A stretch of DNA of 64,000 nucleotides from Bradyrhizobium sp. Lineage in GTDB: Bacteria > Pseudomonadota > Alphaproteobacteria > Rhizobiales > Xanthobacteraceae. Both the position numbers and the translations under genes were made by a program. Under the pieces are notes generated by a model that was not told the DNA's origin, ran no database searches, and saw nothing but the letters and a program-made list of their open reading frames with translations. The stretch lies in assembly GCA_028290305.1 (NCBI GenBank), contig JAQGKC010000027.1:1-64000 (forward strand). The letters are read 5' to 3'. Shown here in pieces: positions 27,179 to 35,176 of the stretch (positions within the stretch are counted from its first letter, which is position 1; each line of letters starts with the position of its first letter).

Positions 27179-27672
27179 TAGAAACCTCCCATTTGTTGAA
27201 TAAATTTACCGCGCCATATCGCCGAACGAACACTCGAGGAGCTAGTGAAATGAATTCATAATTGCATGACGAATGGTTCGAAAAAGACACGCGGCAGATA
27301 GTCTCGCCACCCCATTGCTCGGGAAAAATATTCAAGCTGCCCATACGTTGCAGTGCTTAAAGTATGACGCTCGACAGGAACCTGGGATGCTGTTAGCCGG
27401 TTCACGAAGATGGCCGAAAGGAGTGCTCGGAGATTTGTGAGGCCGCAACGGTATTGGAATGGCGTTACTGCATGACTCAGGGCGTTTGAATTTCCGGGCG
27501 GACCAGGTTGGCAGTCGCTTTATCTTGGCGGCCTCGTCGCTAGAACCAACACGCCGTGCGATATCGGGTGCCTCTGGGGCCATGAGCAAATCTAATGGGG
27601 GCCTTAGTTTTTGTCGATTGAGCTCTGGCGCTTCATCAGTCAGAACATGCCCCGCTGGCGAATGCTCGCAGC
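27179..27672. other. 494-bp divergent intergenic region
   Basis: Separates the hydratase/lyase gene (minus) from the molybdenum hydroxylase operon (plus). No supported gene and no recognised motif beyond probable promoters. Confidence 0.4.
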
Positions 27673-28524
27673 ATGCTTCCATTTGGATCGGATAGTCTGT
27701 TGAGTTCGCAACCCGTGCATCGCGCATCAGTCGTCGTTCGCGACGGAACAACGATCGCCTACACGGTAAGCGGTACGAACAACAATCGCTGCCGCGTCGC
27801 CCTAGTGCATTCCCTGGCGCTGGATGGCGAATTCTGGCGCCCGGTGGCAGACATATTGTCCGGCCATGCGTCGGTGCTGACGGTGGATTGCCGCGGCCAC
27901 GGCGCCTCCGGCAAGCCGGCTGGTCCCTATTCGCTCGCGCAATTCGCCGACGATGTTGCGGATGTGATGGATGCCGTCGGCTGGTCGTCAGCTGTTGTTG
28001 CGGGTGCGTCGATGGGCGGTTGTGTTGCGATTTCATTTGCAGCGCGACATTGGATGCGGGCAACAGCGCTGGGCCTGTTCGACACCACCGCCTGGTATGG
28101 TCCCGAAGCGCCGAAACAATGGGAAGAGCGCGCCCTGCGTAGCGTTGCTGGCGGCATGGCCAGCTTGGTGGAGTTTCAAAAGACACGCTGGTTCAGTGAC
28201 GCTTTCAGGGCACAGAATCGCGATGTAGTAGATCGAACGGTGGCGAAGTTCGTCAAGACTGATCCAAAAGCGTATGCAGAAACGTGCCGCATGATGGGCG
28301 CATTCGACCTGCGACCGAAGCTTGCCGGGCTTCGGATGCCGACCCGCATCGCTGTCGGCGAAGAGGATTACGCAACGCCGATCGAGATGGCAAAAGCGCT
28401 GCATGTAGGGATCACTGGATCGGAATTGAACATCATCCCTGGCGGCCGTCATTTGATGCCGCTCGAATTTCCGCAGCGCGTTGCCGCGGAGATCGATCTG
28501 TTGCTGGAAAAGGCCGCCGCATGA
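27673..28524 (+). CDS. Alpha/beta hydrolase, enol-lactonase-like
   Basis: A 283-residue alpha/beta hydrolase. The oxyanion loop is VHSLALDGEFW, the nucleophile serine is in GASMGGCVA (about residue 115), the acid is in AVGEEDYATP and the histidine in GGRHLMPLE. The pattern VDCRGHGASGKPAGPYSLAQFADDV is close to 3-oxoadipate enol-lactonases, but other esterases share it. The gene overlaps the next one by ATGA, so it is the first gene of the operon with the molybdenum hydroxylase. It could hydrolyse an ester or lactone before or after hydroxylation. No clear ribosome site precedes the ATG. Confidence 0.82.
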   Translation: MLPFGSDSLLSSQPVHRASVVVRDGTTIAYTVSGTNNNRCRVALVHSLALDGEFWRPVADILSGHASVLTVDCRGHGASGKPAGPYSLAQFADDVADVMDAVGWSSAVVAGASMGGCVAISFAARHWMRATALGLFDTTAWYGPEAPKQWEERALRSVAGGMASLVEFQKTRWFSDAFRAQNRDVVDRTVAKFVKTDPKAYAETCRMMGAFDLRPKLAGLRMPTRIAVGEEDYATPIEMAKALHVGITGSELNIIPGGRHLMPLEFPQRVAAEIDLLLEKAAA

Positions 28525-28985
28525 AGTTCACTGGCAAGATCGACGTTCCGGCGCCGCGTGCTGCGGTTTTCGCCAAGCTGCGCGACGCGCATTTCTTTGC
28601 GTCCTGCGTCGACGGCGTTCAGGACCTCGTCGAGATCGACGACCGCCACTACACCGCGACGCTCGAGACGCGGGTGGCCTATATCAAATTCAGGTTCGCT
28701 GTCTCGGTCGAGATTTCAGAGATCGACGAGCCGGTCCGGGTCGCCGCCAAGGTCGAGGGCTCGCCGGCAGGGACGGTCGGGCGCCTGACCGCGACCTCCG
28801 CCGCCAATCTCGAAGAGGTGCCCGACGGCACGGTCGTGAACTATGAACTCGACGTCGCCTTGACCGGCAAGCTTGGCAGCCTCGGCCAGCCCGTGCTGAA
28901 ATCAAAGGCCAAGGAAATGGAACGGCAGTTCGCCTCCCGCATCCAGGCCAGCTTTCAGGACGCCAACGCCGGAAACGCAGCATGA
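28521..28985 (+). CDS. CoxG-like SRPBCC protein
   Basis: A 154-residue SRPBCC/CoxG-family protein beginning MKFTGKIDVPAPRAAVFAKL and continuing FFASCVDGVQDLVEID, KVEGSPAGTVGRLTATSAANLEE and the amphipathic C-terminus. CoxG of carboxydotrophs anchors the CO dehydrogenase to the membrane; homologues accompany many molybdenum hydroxylases. Overlaps both neighbours by ATGA, which indicates tight translational coupling. Here it lies at the front of the subunit genes rather than at the end of the operon. Confidence 0.85.
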   Translation: MKFTGKIDVPAPRAAVFAKLRDAHFFASCVDGVQDLVEIDDRHYTATLETRVAYIKFRFAVSVEISEIDEPVRVAAKVEGSPAGTVGRLTATSAANLEEVPDGTVVNYELDVALTGKLGSLGQPVLKSKAKEMERQFASRIQASFQDANAGNAA

Positions 28986-29866
28986 TATCGTTCGAGCTTT
29001 CCGAACCGACAACGCTGAACGAAGCGATCTCGCTGCTCGATCCGGACGATCCGGAAATCCGCCCGATCTCGGGCGGCACCGCACTGATGCTGATGATGAA
29101 GTCGGGCGTTTTTCGTCCCGCGCGTTTGGTCAGCCTGCAAAAGGTCGAAACGGACTATTCGCGCATCGAGCTTCGCGACAATGGCAGCCTGCTTATCGGC
29201 GCGCTGGCAAGCCTGTCGCAGATCGAACATTCCGGCGAGGTTCGCGGCGCGGCGCCCGTGATCGAAAAGACCATGCGGCATTTGTCGAACGTGCGCGTGC
29301 GCAACGTCGCGCGGCTCGGCGGCAATCTGGCGCATGGCGACCCGCACATGGATCTGCCGCCGGTGCTGTCGGCGCTGGGCGCCAAGGCGATCGTTGCCGG
29401 ACCGTCCGGCGAGCGCAAAATCATGATCGAGCAGCTGTTCAGCGGTTACTACGAGACCGTGCTGAAGCGCGACGAGTTGATCACATTCGTCGACGTGCCG
29501 TCCCAGGCCGGATGGTCGTCAACCTATATCAAATGCACCACGCGGTCGGCCGACGACTGGCCGGCACTGGGTGTCGCCTGTGCGATCCGCGCCGAGGGTG
29601 ACAGTATTGCTGATGTCAGGCTCATAATCAGCGCCGCCACCGAAAAACTGACGCGCCTTGTCGCAACCGAGAAAATCCTGTGCGGCCAGAAGATCAATGA
29701 GGCCACGTTCGCACGCGCCGGTGAGTCGGCCTTTGCCGAAACCGAAGTCGTCGGCGATTCCCGCGGTTCGGCGCCCTACAAATCCGAACTGGTCCGCGTC
29801 TATGTGCGCCGCGCATTGCGGCAGGCGAGCCTTGGTGTGACCAATTTGGGAGTGACCCAGTCATGA
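28982..29866 (+). CDS. Molybdenum hydroxylase FAD subunit (CoxM-like)
   Basis: A 294-residue FAD-binding subunit of the xanthine dehydrogenase family. FAD contacts are ISGGTALMLMMKSG near residue 30 and RVRNVARLGGNLAHGDPHMDLPPVL at about 110. The C-terminal CO-dehydrogenase flavoprotein domain follows. It passes electrons from the iron-sulphur subunit to the acceptor. The end overlaps the large-subunit gene by ATGA at 29863. Confidence 0.88.
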   Translation: MISFELSEPTTLNEAISLLDPDDPEIRPISGGTALMLMMKSGVFRPARLVSLQKVETDYSRIELRDNGSLLIGALASLSQIEHSGEVRGAAPVIEKTMRHLSNVRVRNVARLGGNLAHGDPHMDLPPVLSALGAKAIVAGPSGERKIMIEQLFSGYYETVLKRDELITFVDVPSQAGWSSTYIKCTTRSADDWPALGVACAIRAEGDSIADVRLIISAATEKLTRLVATEKILCGQKINEATFARAGESAFAETEVVGDSRGSAPYKSELVRVYVRRALRQASLGVTNLGVTQS

Positions 29867-32154
29867 CCATTCACAAGCCGATGCCCGCCGGACAGGTGGG
29901 CCGCTCGCTGCCGCGGCTCGAAGCGCGTCAGAAGGTCACGGGCCGGGCGGACTACGTGCACAACATGCGCGTGCCGGGCATGCTGATCGCCAAGGTGGTG
30001 CGCAGCACTGTGGCGCATGGCCGCATCGTCAGCATCGACACACGAGCGGCGCTGCAGGTCGAGGGTGTGTTCGCGGTGTACACGGCGGAGGACATCCAGA
30101 AGATCATCCCTGAGCCTTATTACGGCCCCGCTTTCCACGATCAGCCGATTCTCGCGCTGGGCAAGGTGCGGCATGTCGGCGAACCCGTCGCCGTGGCGCT
30201 TGCAAAGGATGCGCATGTCGCCGAGCAGGCGGCGCAACTGGTCGAGGTGCAGTACGAGGAAATGCCCGCGGTATTCGACGAAGTCGAAGCGATGGATTCG
30301 AAAGCCATCGTTCACGAGGTCCTGAAGCCGGCCGGCACCTTTCCCGATCTCAAGCATCTGCACGGCAAGAAGAACACCAACATCGCGCTGGATTTCCATC
30401 TCAAGCGCGGCGATGTCGATAAGGCATTCGCTAGTGCCGCGCATGTGTTCGAGCATGAATTCCGGACCCAGCAGGTGATGCATACCCCGCTTGAGCCGAT
30501 GGTGTCGCTGGCCGAGCCCACCCGTGACGGCCTGACGATCCACACCGCGTCACAGAGCCCGTCATTCGTCCGGATCGAGATCGCCCGGCTGCTCGGATGG
30601 CCCGAGAACAGGGTGCAGGTGAAGGTGCCGCATCTCGGCGGCGGGTTCGGCGCGAAGCTCTACATCAAGCTGGAGGCGCTGGTTGCCGCGCTGGCGCTCC
30701 TGACCAAGCGGCCGGTGAAGTGGTCGCTGACGATGGAAGAGCAGTTTTACACCATCACCAAACATGCCACCACGTTCCGGATCAAGAGCGCGGTCGATGC
30801 TGCCGGCAAGATCACCGGCCGCAGTTGCGTGGTCTATTGGAACGGCGGCGCCTACGCCGATATCGGGCCGCGCGTCACCCAGAAATCCGGGTTCACGGCG
30901 CCGGGCCCCTACGACATCGAGAACGTCGCGATTGATTCCTATTCGCTCTATACCAATCGGCCGCCGGCCGGCGCGCTGCGTGGCTTCGGCATTCCGCAGC
31001 TGGTTTGGGCCTATGAAAGTCATACCGACTTGATTGCCCGCGAGTTGAACCTCGATCCAGTCGAATTTCGCCGCATCAATATACTGCGTGAAGGCCGTCC
31101 GCAGGCGACTGGAACCGACATGAAGGACGCCGCGATCGATCTCGTCCTGGAAAAGGTCGCCGAACGGATGAACTGGTCCTCGCCATTCGAGCACGGCACC
31201 GGAACGGTGCGCCGCGGTCGAGGTATCGGAATCGGATTCAAAGCCTCAATCTCGCCGACGACGTCGGTTGCCTTCGTCAACGTCTACGCCGACGGCAGCT
31301 GCTCGCTCTATATGAGCACGGTGGATATGGGGCAGGGCTCCGACACCGCAATGGCGCAGATCGTTGCCGAAGTGCTGCAGGTGCAAGCCGAGGATGTTAG
31401 GGTAATCCATCCGGACACCGACGTGACGCCTTACGACATGGCGACCCTCGGTTCGCGGTCAACCTATCACATGGGCAATGCCGTCAAATTGGCTGCTGAA
31501 GATGCGAAGCAGAAGCTTGAGGCGATGGCGCGGAGTGTCGACGTCCCCGAAGGCTCCAACCTTGAGACACGCGAGGTCTTCAAGAAGAAGTACGGAATGC
31601 AAGCCGGCAACGTGATGGGTGTCGGCAGCTACATTCCGACTTACAAATCGCCCGACTCCGTAACCGGCATGTCTGACAACATCACACCGTTCTGGATGGT
31701 GGGCGGCACCGGCGTCGAAATCGAGGTCGATACCGAGACGGGGCATTTGAAGCTAACGAAGCTCATCAATGCCGCCGATATGGGGCGACCGCTCAACCCA
31801 CGCATCGTGGAAACGCAGTTGTCCGGTGCGGCGATTATGCAGCTTGGCTTCACGATGTTCGAGAACATGGAGTTCGACGCGGGTCAGGTCACCAACGCCT
31901 CGTTCGCCGACTACAAGATCCCCGGCATCCACGACATTCCGCCCGATATCGAGAACCACATCGTGCTGGCCGAGCAGGGCGGCGGTCCTTTCGGCGCCAA
32001 AGGTGTCGGCGAAAGCTCGACCTTCGGTGTCTCACCCGCGATCGCCAACGCCATTCATGATGCCGTCGGTATTCGCTTGAGCGAGCTGCCGCTGACCGCC
32101 GAAAGCGTGCTGCGAGCCATCCGCCTCAAGGCCGGAAATCCGATCGGAGACTGA
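29863..32154 (+). CDS. Molybdenum hydroxylase catalytic subunit (CoxL-like, not CODH)
   Basis: A 763-residue molybdopterin subunit of the xanthine dehydrogenase family. It has the N-terminal a/b hammerhead (GRADYVHNMRVPGMLIAKVVRS), the molybdopterin loop LGGGFGAKLYIKLEALVAAL, and the catalytic glutamate of KGVGESSTFG near the C-terminus. At the place where CO dehydrogenases carry AYRCSFR this protein has GALRGFG, so it is not a CO dehydrogenase and more likely hydroxylates an aromatic, heterocyclic or aldehyde substrate with water-derived oxygen. Next to a hydrolase and CoxG-like gene. The length is normal for the family. Confidence 0.88.
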   Translation: MTIHKPMPAGQVGRSLPRLEARQKVTGRADYVHNMRVPGMLIAKVVRSTVAHGRIVSIDTRAALQVEGVFAVYTAEDIQKIIPEPYYGPAFHDQPILALGKVRHVGEPVAVALAKDAHVAEQAAQLVEVQYEEMPAVFDEVEAMDSKAIVHEVLKPAGTFPDLKHLHGKKNTNIALDFHLKRGDVDKAFASAAHVFEHEFRTQQVMHTPLEPMVSLAEPTRDGLTIHTASQSPSFVRIEIARLLGWPENRVQVKVPHLGGGFGAKLYIKLEALVAALALLTKRPVKWSLTMEEQFYTITKHATTFRIKSAVDAAGKITGRSCVVYWNGGAYADIGPRVTQKSGFTAPGPYDIENVAIDSYSLYTNRPPAGALRGFGIPQLVWAYESHTDLIARELNLDPVEFRRINILREGRPQATGTDMKDAAIDLVLEKVAERMNWSSPFEHGTGTVRRGRGIGIGFKASISPTTSVAFVNVYADGSCSLYMSTVDMGQGSDTAMAQIVAEVLQVQAEDVRVIHPDTDVTPYDMATLGSRSTYHMGNAVKLAAEDAKQKLEAMARSVDVPEGSNLETREVFKKKYGMQAGNVMGVGSYIPTYKSPDSVTGMSDNITPFWMVGGTGVEIEVDTETGHLKLTKLINAADMGRPLNPRIVETQLSGAAIMQLGFTMFENMEFDAGQVTNASFADYKIPGIHDIPPDIENHIVLAEQGGGPFGAKGVGESSTFGVSPAIANAIHDAVGIRLSELPLTAESVLRAIRLKAGNPIGD

Positions 32155-32155
32155 G

Positions 32156-32641
32156 ATGAACCAGCACGCCAAGTCGATCAGCTTCATGCTGAACGGAAGC
32201 AAAACCGAGATGCTGGTCCAGACTCATGAAAATCTGGTCGAGCTGTTGCAGAGACTGGATCTGAGCGGCGCCCGCGAAAGCTGCGGCCAGGGTCTCTGCG
32301 GCTGCTGCACCGTGATCGTCGACGACATCACCGTGTCGGGCTGCCTGTATCCGGCTGCGTTCGTCGACGGCAAGACCGTCACGACGATCGAACATCTCGA
32401 TCACGATGTGCATCTGAGCCCGGTGCAGGAAGCCTTCATTGAGGAAGGTGCATTCCAGTGCGGCTTCTGCACGTCGGGCTTCATCCTGATGACGCACAAG
32501 CTGCTGGAACAAAAGCCCATGCCCACGGATGAAGACATCAGGGATTATCTGGCAGGCAATCTGTGCCGCTGCGCGGCATATCCGGAAATCATCAAAGCTG
32601 TGAAAAGCGCCGCACGCAAGGTGGCGCGCACGCAAGTATAA
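32156..32641 (+). CDS. Molybdenum hydroxylase 2x[2Fe-2S] subunit (CoxS-like)
   Basis: A 161-residue iron-sulphur subunit. The plant-type cluster cysteines are in ESCGQGLCGCCTVIVDD with a further Cys in SGCLYPA, and the second cluster is in CGFCTSGFI and NLCRCAAYPEI. It links the molybdenum centre with the FAD subunit. The gene starts one base after the catalytic subunit stop; the overall order hydrolase-G-M-L-S differs from the usual M-S-L order of carboxydotroph operons. Confidence 0.9.
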   Translation: MNQHAKSISFMLNGSKTEMLVQTHENLVELLQRLDLSGARESCGQGLCGCCTVIVDDITVSGCLYPAAFVDGKTVTTIEHLDHDVHLSPVQEAFIEEGAFQCGFCTSGFILMTHKLLEQKPMPTDEDIRDYLAGNLCRCAAYPEIIKAVKSAARKVARTQV

Positions 32642-32662
32642 TTGGTATTAAAGGCGAAACCA

Positions 32663-34012
32663 ATGACCGCGACCGTTACCACGACAACATCGATTGTTGT
32701 CGAAGGACCTTGGTATAAATCCCTGTCGCGCTCGCAGTGGAACGCGTTGATCGCGTCTAATCTTGGTTGGCTGTTTGACGGCTTCGAGACCTACGCTCTG
32801 ATTCTGACAGCCGGTGTCGCGATGCGCCAGCTTCTCGATCCATCGCAGGCTGCGCAGATTCCCTCCTATATCGGTACCGTGATTGCAATCACTTTGCTGG
32901 GTTGGGGGGTCGGCGGCATGCTCGGCGGCATACTCGCCGACTACATCGGCCGCAAACGAACGATGCTACTGGCCATTATTGCCTATTCGATCGCAACTGG
33001 GCTGAGCGCGCTCGCGTTTGATTGGACATCATTTGTGGCCTTGCGTTTCCTGGTTGGCATCGCCATCGGATCGGAATGGGCCACCGGGAGCTCAATGCTT
33101 GCGGAGTTGTGGCCCGATCGCGCCCGCGGCAAGGGGGCGGGCATCATGCAATGCGGTTTGGGGCTGGGCTTCTTCCTGGCATCCTTTACCTGGCTGTTTC
33201 TCAGCGAGGCCGGTCCGGACGCCTGGCGCTACATGTTCGCGCTTGGCGTATTACCCGCGCTTCTGACGCTGTGGATCAGGCGCACCATTCCGGAATCGAA
33301 GATCTGGGAGGACACCAACCGAAAGCGCCGTGCCGCGCTCGAACAGAAACGGTCAGGCGCGACGCTCGGCGAAGACGCCGATAAACTGACGCGCTTCACT
33401 CTGCTCGATCTTTTCACGGCTCCATCGCTACGCAGAAGGACTATCGTCGTTTTTCTGATGTCGTTGACGACCACGATCGGGTTTTGGGGAATCTCGACGT
33501 GGGTGCCACCATTCGTCGGCTCGTTGGCGGTCAAGGAAGGCTTCAACGCCGCTCAATGGGCGAGTTATGCCGGCATGGCCTACACGATTGGCTCGGTGCT
33601 CGGCTATCTCAGCATGGGTTTCTTGATGGATGCCTTCGGCCGCAAGCCAGTAACGATTATCTTTTTTGGCGTGGCGTTGTTGATGACACCGGTGCTGTTC
33701 TTCGTTACGGCCGATCTGAAGCTGCTACTCCTGCTGGCAATGGTCAATGCGTTCTTCAGCAACGGACAATACACCTGGATGCCGGTCTGGCTTCCCGAAC
33801 TGTATCCGACCCGTATGAGGGCAACCGCGCTGGCCTTCGCGTTCAACGGGCCGCGCTTCATTGCCTTTCTGGGGCCTCTGCTGGCCGGCGCGATGATCAC
33901 GCAATTCGGCGGCTTCAGCCATGCGGCCATGGTGCTGGCATCGATCTACGTGATCGGCATCATCGCTGCATTGTTTTTGCCGGAGACTAAAGGAGCACCG
34001 CTGCCAGACTGA
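32663..34012 (+). CDS. MFS transporter, aromatic acid/sugar porter type
   Basis: A 449-residue, 12-helix MFS protein. The first helix is followed by GWLFDGFETYALIL, an acidic motif typical of the aromatic acid:H+ symporter and related families, and the loop 2-3 motif is GGILADYIGRKRTM. The second-half motif is GFLMDAFGRKPV. The start is taken as ATG 32663 with AAAGG upstream. It follows the iron-sulphur subunit closely and probably imports the substrate of the molybdenum hydroxylase. Confidence 0.85.
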   Translation: MTATVTTTTSIVVEGPWYKSLSRSQWNALIASNLGWLFDGFETYALILTAGVAMRQLLDPSQAAQIPSYIGTVIAITLLGWGVGGMLGGILADYIGRKRTMLLAIIAYSIATGLSALAFDWTSFVALRFLVGIAIGSEWATGSSMLAELWPDRARGKGAGIMQCGLGLGFFLASFTWLFLSEAGPDAWRYMFALGVLPALLTLWIRRTIPESKIWEDTNRKRRAALEQKRSGATLGEDADKLTRFTLLDLFTAPSLRRRTIVVFLMSLTTTIGFWGISTWVPPFVGSLAVKEGFNAAQWASYAGMAYTIGSVLGYLSMGFLMDAFGRKPVTIIFFGVALLMTPVLFFVTADLKLLLLLAMVNAFFSNGQYTWMPVWLPELYPTRMRATALAFAFNGPRFIAFLGPLLAGAMITQFGGFSHAAMVLASIYVIGIIAALFLPETKGAPLPD

Positions 34013-34217
34013 ATCCTGCCAAGTCCCCGGTACATCCTCCCGGGGCTCGTAAGGCTCATTCGATCGTCATGCGTCCATCTGATGCTGCGAGAGACATTAG
34101 CCGGCTCGTTTGATGGAAACTTAAGGTCGAAGGCAACATCGATCCAATCCTGACATCGGCTGATAAGTGTCGGAGAAAATGTTGTTCCTAACAGCAATCG
34201 AGATCGGACATAACGCA

Positions 34218-35024
34218 ATGAAAATCGGATCACAGCACCTGCCTACCACGAAGATATCCACGTCGAACGCGAACATGATCGTTATTCGCGGCTACGATCT
34301 TGCCGAGAATCTAATCGGAAATGTCACCTTTACAGACCACGTATGGTTGCTGGTGGTGGGAAAGCTTCCGTCAGTTGCGCAGCGTCAAATTCTCGACGCT
34401 GCGCTAGTCGCCATTGCCGAGCACGGGGTCGTTCCCAGCATAGCTACCGCCCGTATGACACTCGCTGCAGCACCAGAATCAATACCGGGTGCCGTCGCCG
34501 CTGGTATGCTCGGCTGCGGATCGGTAATTTTAGGCGCGTCCGACGCGGCCGGGCGACTGTTCGACGAAGTCTTAAAGCGCAGCGCCGAAAATGAAATATC
34601 CGTCGACAATGCGGCTAGAATTGTGCTGGGCGAGTATCGCGCGGCACGAAAGCTCATCGCGGGCTATGGACATCCGGTCCATAAGGGCGTCGACCCGCGC
34701 GCGCAAAAGCTCATGGAGTTGAGCCGCAGGATTGGGATCGCCGGCCGTTATGTAGAGATAGCGTATGCAGTTGAGCGTGCGATCCCAGATGTCTTGGGTA
34801 AGACCCTCTCGATGAATGTGTCGGGCGCGATCCCGTCGGTCTTGCTGGATGCGGGCTATCCGTTACTTGCGCTCAGGGGTGTGCCGCTGTTGGCGCGGAC
34901 TGCTTCCCTCATCGGTCATTTGCTCGAGGAGCAGCAACATCCCATCGGGTTCATTCTTGCTGACGCCGGTGCTTCCCTCGTGCGGTATGAGGGACGCTCG
35001 CCTGTAGGTTTCGCCGCTGATTAA
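34218..35024 (+). CDS. Citryl-CoA lyase/citrate synthase-like protein
   Basis: A 268-residue protein of the citrate synthase superfamily, much shorter than citrate synthase (about 430). The large-domain signature is AGYGHPVHKGVDPRAQKLMEL, containing a catalytic-type histidine, and VIRGYDLAENLIGNVTF resembles the start of citryl-CoA lyase-like proteins. Members cleave or form citryl-CoA or related 3-hydroxy-acyl-CoA compounds. The start is uncertain: ATG 34218 matches the length of homologues, and an ATG at 34179 or GTG at 34167 would extend it. Stands alone; its link to neighbours is unclear. Confidence 0.75.
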   Translation: MKIGSQHLPTTKISTSNANMIVIRGYDLAENLIGNVTFTDHVWLLVVGKLPSVAQRQILDAALVAIAEHGVVPSIATARMTLAAAPESIPGAVAAGMLGCGSVILGASDAAGRLFDEVLKRSAENEISVDNAARIVLGEYRAARKLIAGYGHPVHKGVDPRAQKLMELSRRIGIAGRYVEIAYAVERAIPDVLGKTLSMNVSGAIPSVLLDAGYPLLALRGVPLLARTASLIGHLLEEQQHPIGFILADAGASLVRYEGRSPVGFAAD

Positions 35025-35176
35025 AATCGGGAAGATGTTGGGTGTTTTTAAGCACAACATGGCCATGGTTGAGCTGGCGACCTTAGCTGCGCACCCTGCG
35101 CCGGCATGGAGCTTTCCGATCTCGGCCGCGACGTTATTGAGGTGGAAAGCAGAAACCCTGTCCGTGTTCGCGGATC

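Noticed and set aside
27332..28186. A 284-codon open frame on the minus strand
   Set aside because: Antisense to the alpha/beta hydrolase, rich in Arg and Pro, with no recognisable motif; typical shadow frame.
29863..32154. Carbon monoxide dehydrogenase large subunit
   Set aside because: Subunit organisation fits the family, but the AYRCSFR active-site loop of form I enzymes is absent (GALRGFG instead), so a CO-oxidising role is not supported.
34025..34045. Rho-independent terminator after the MFS gene
   Set aside because: CCCCGG and CCGGGG can pair across nine bases, but the stem is only six pairs and no T-run follows.
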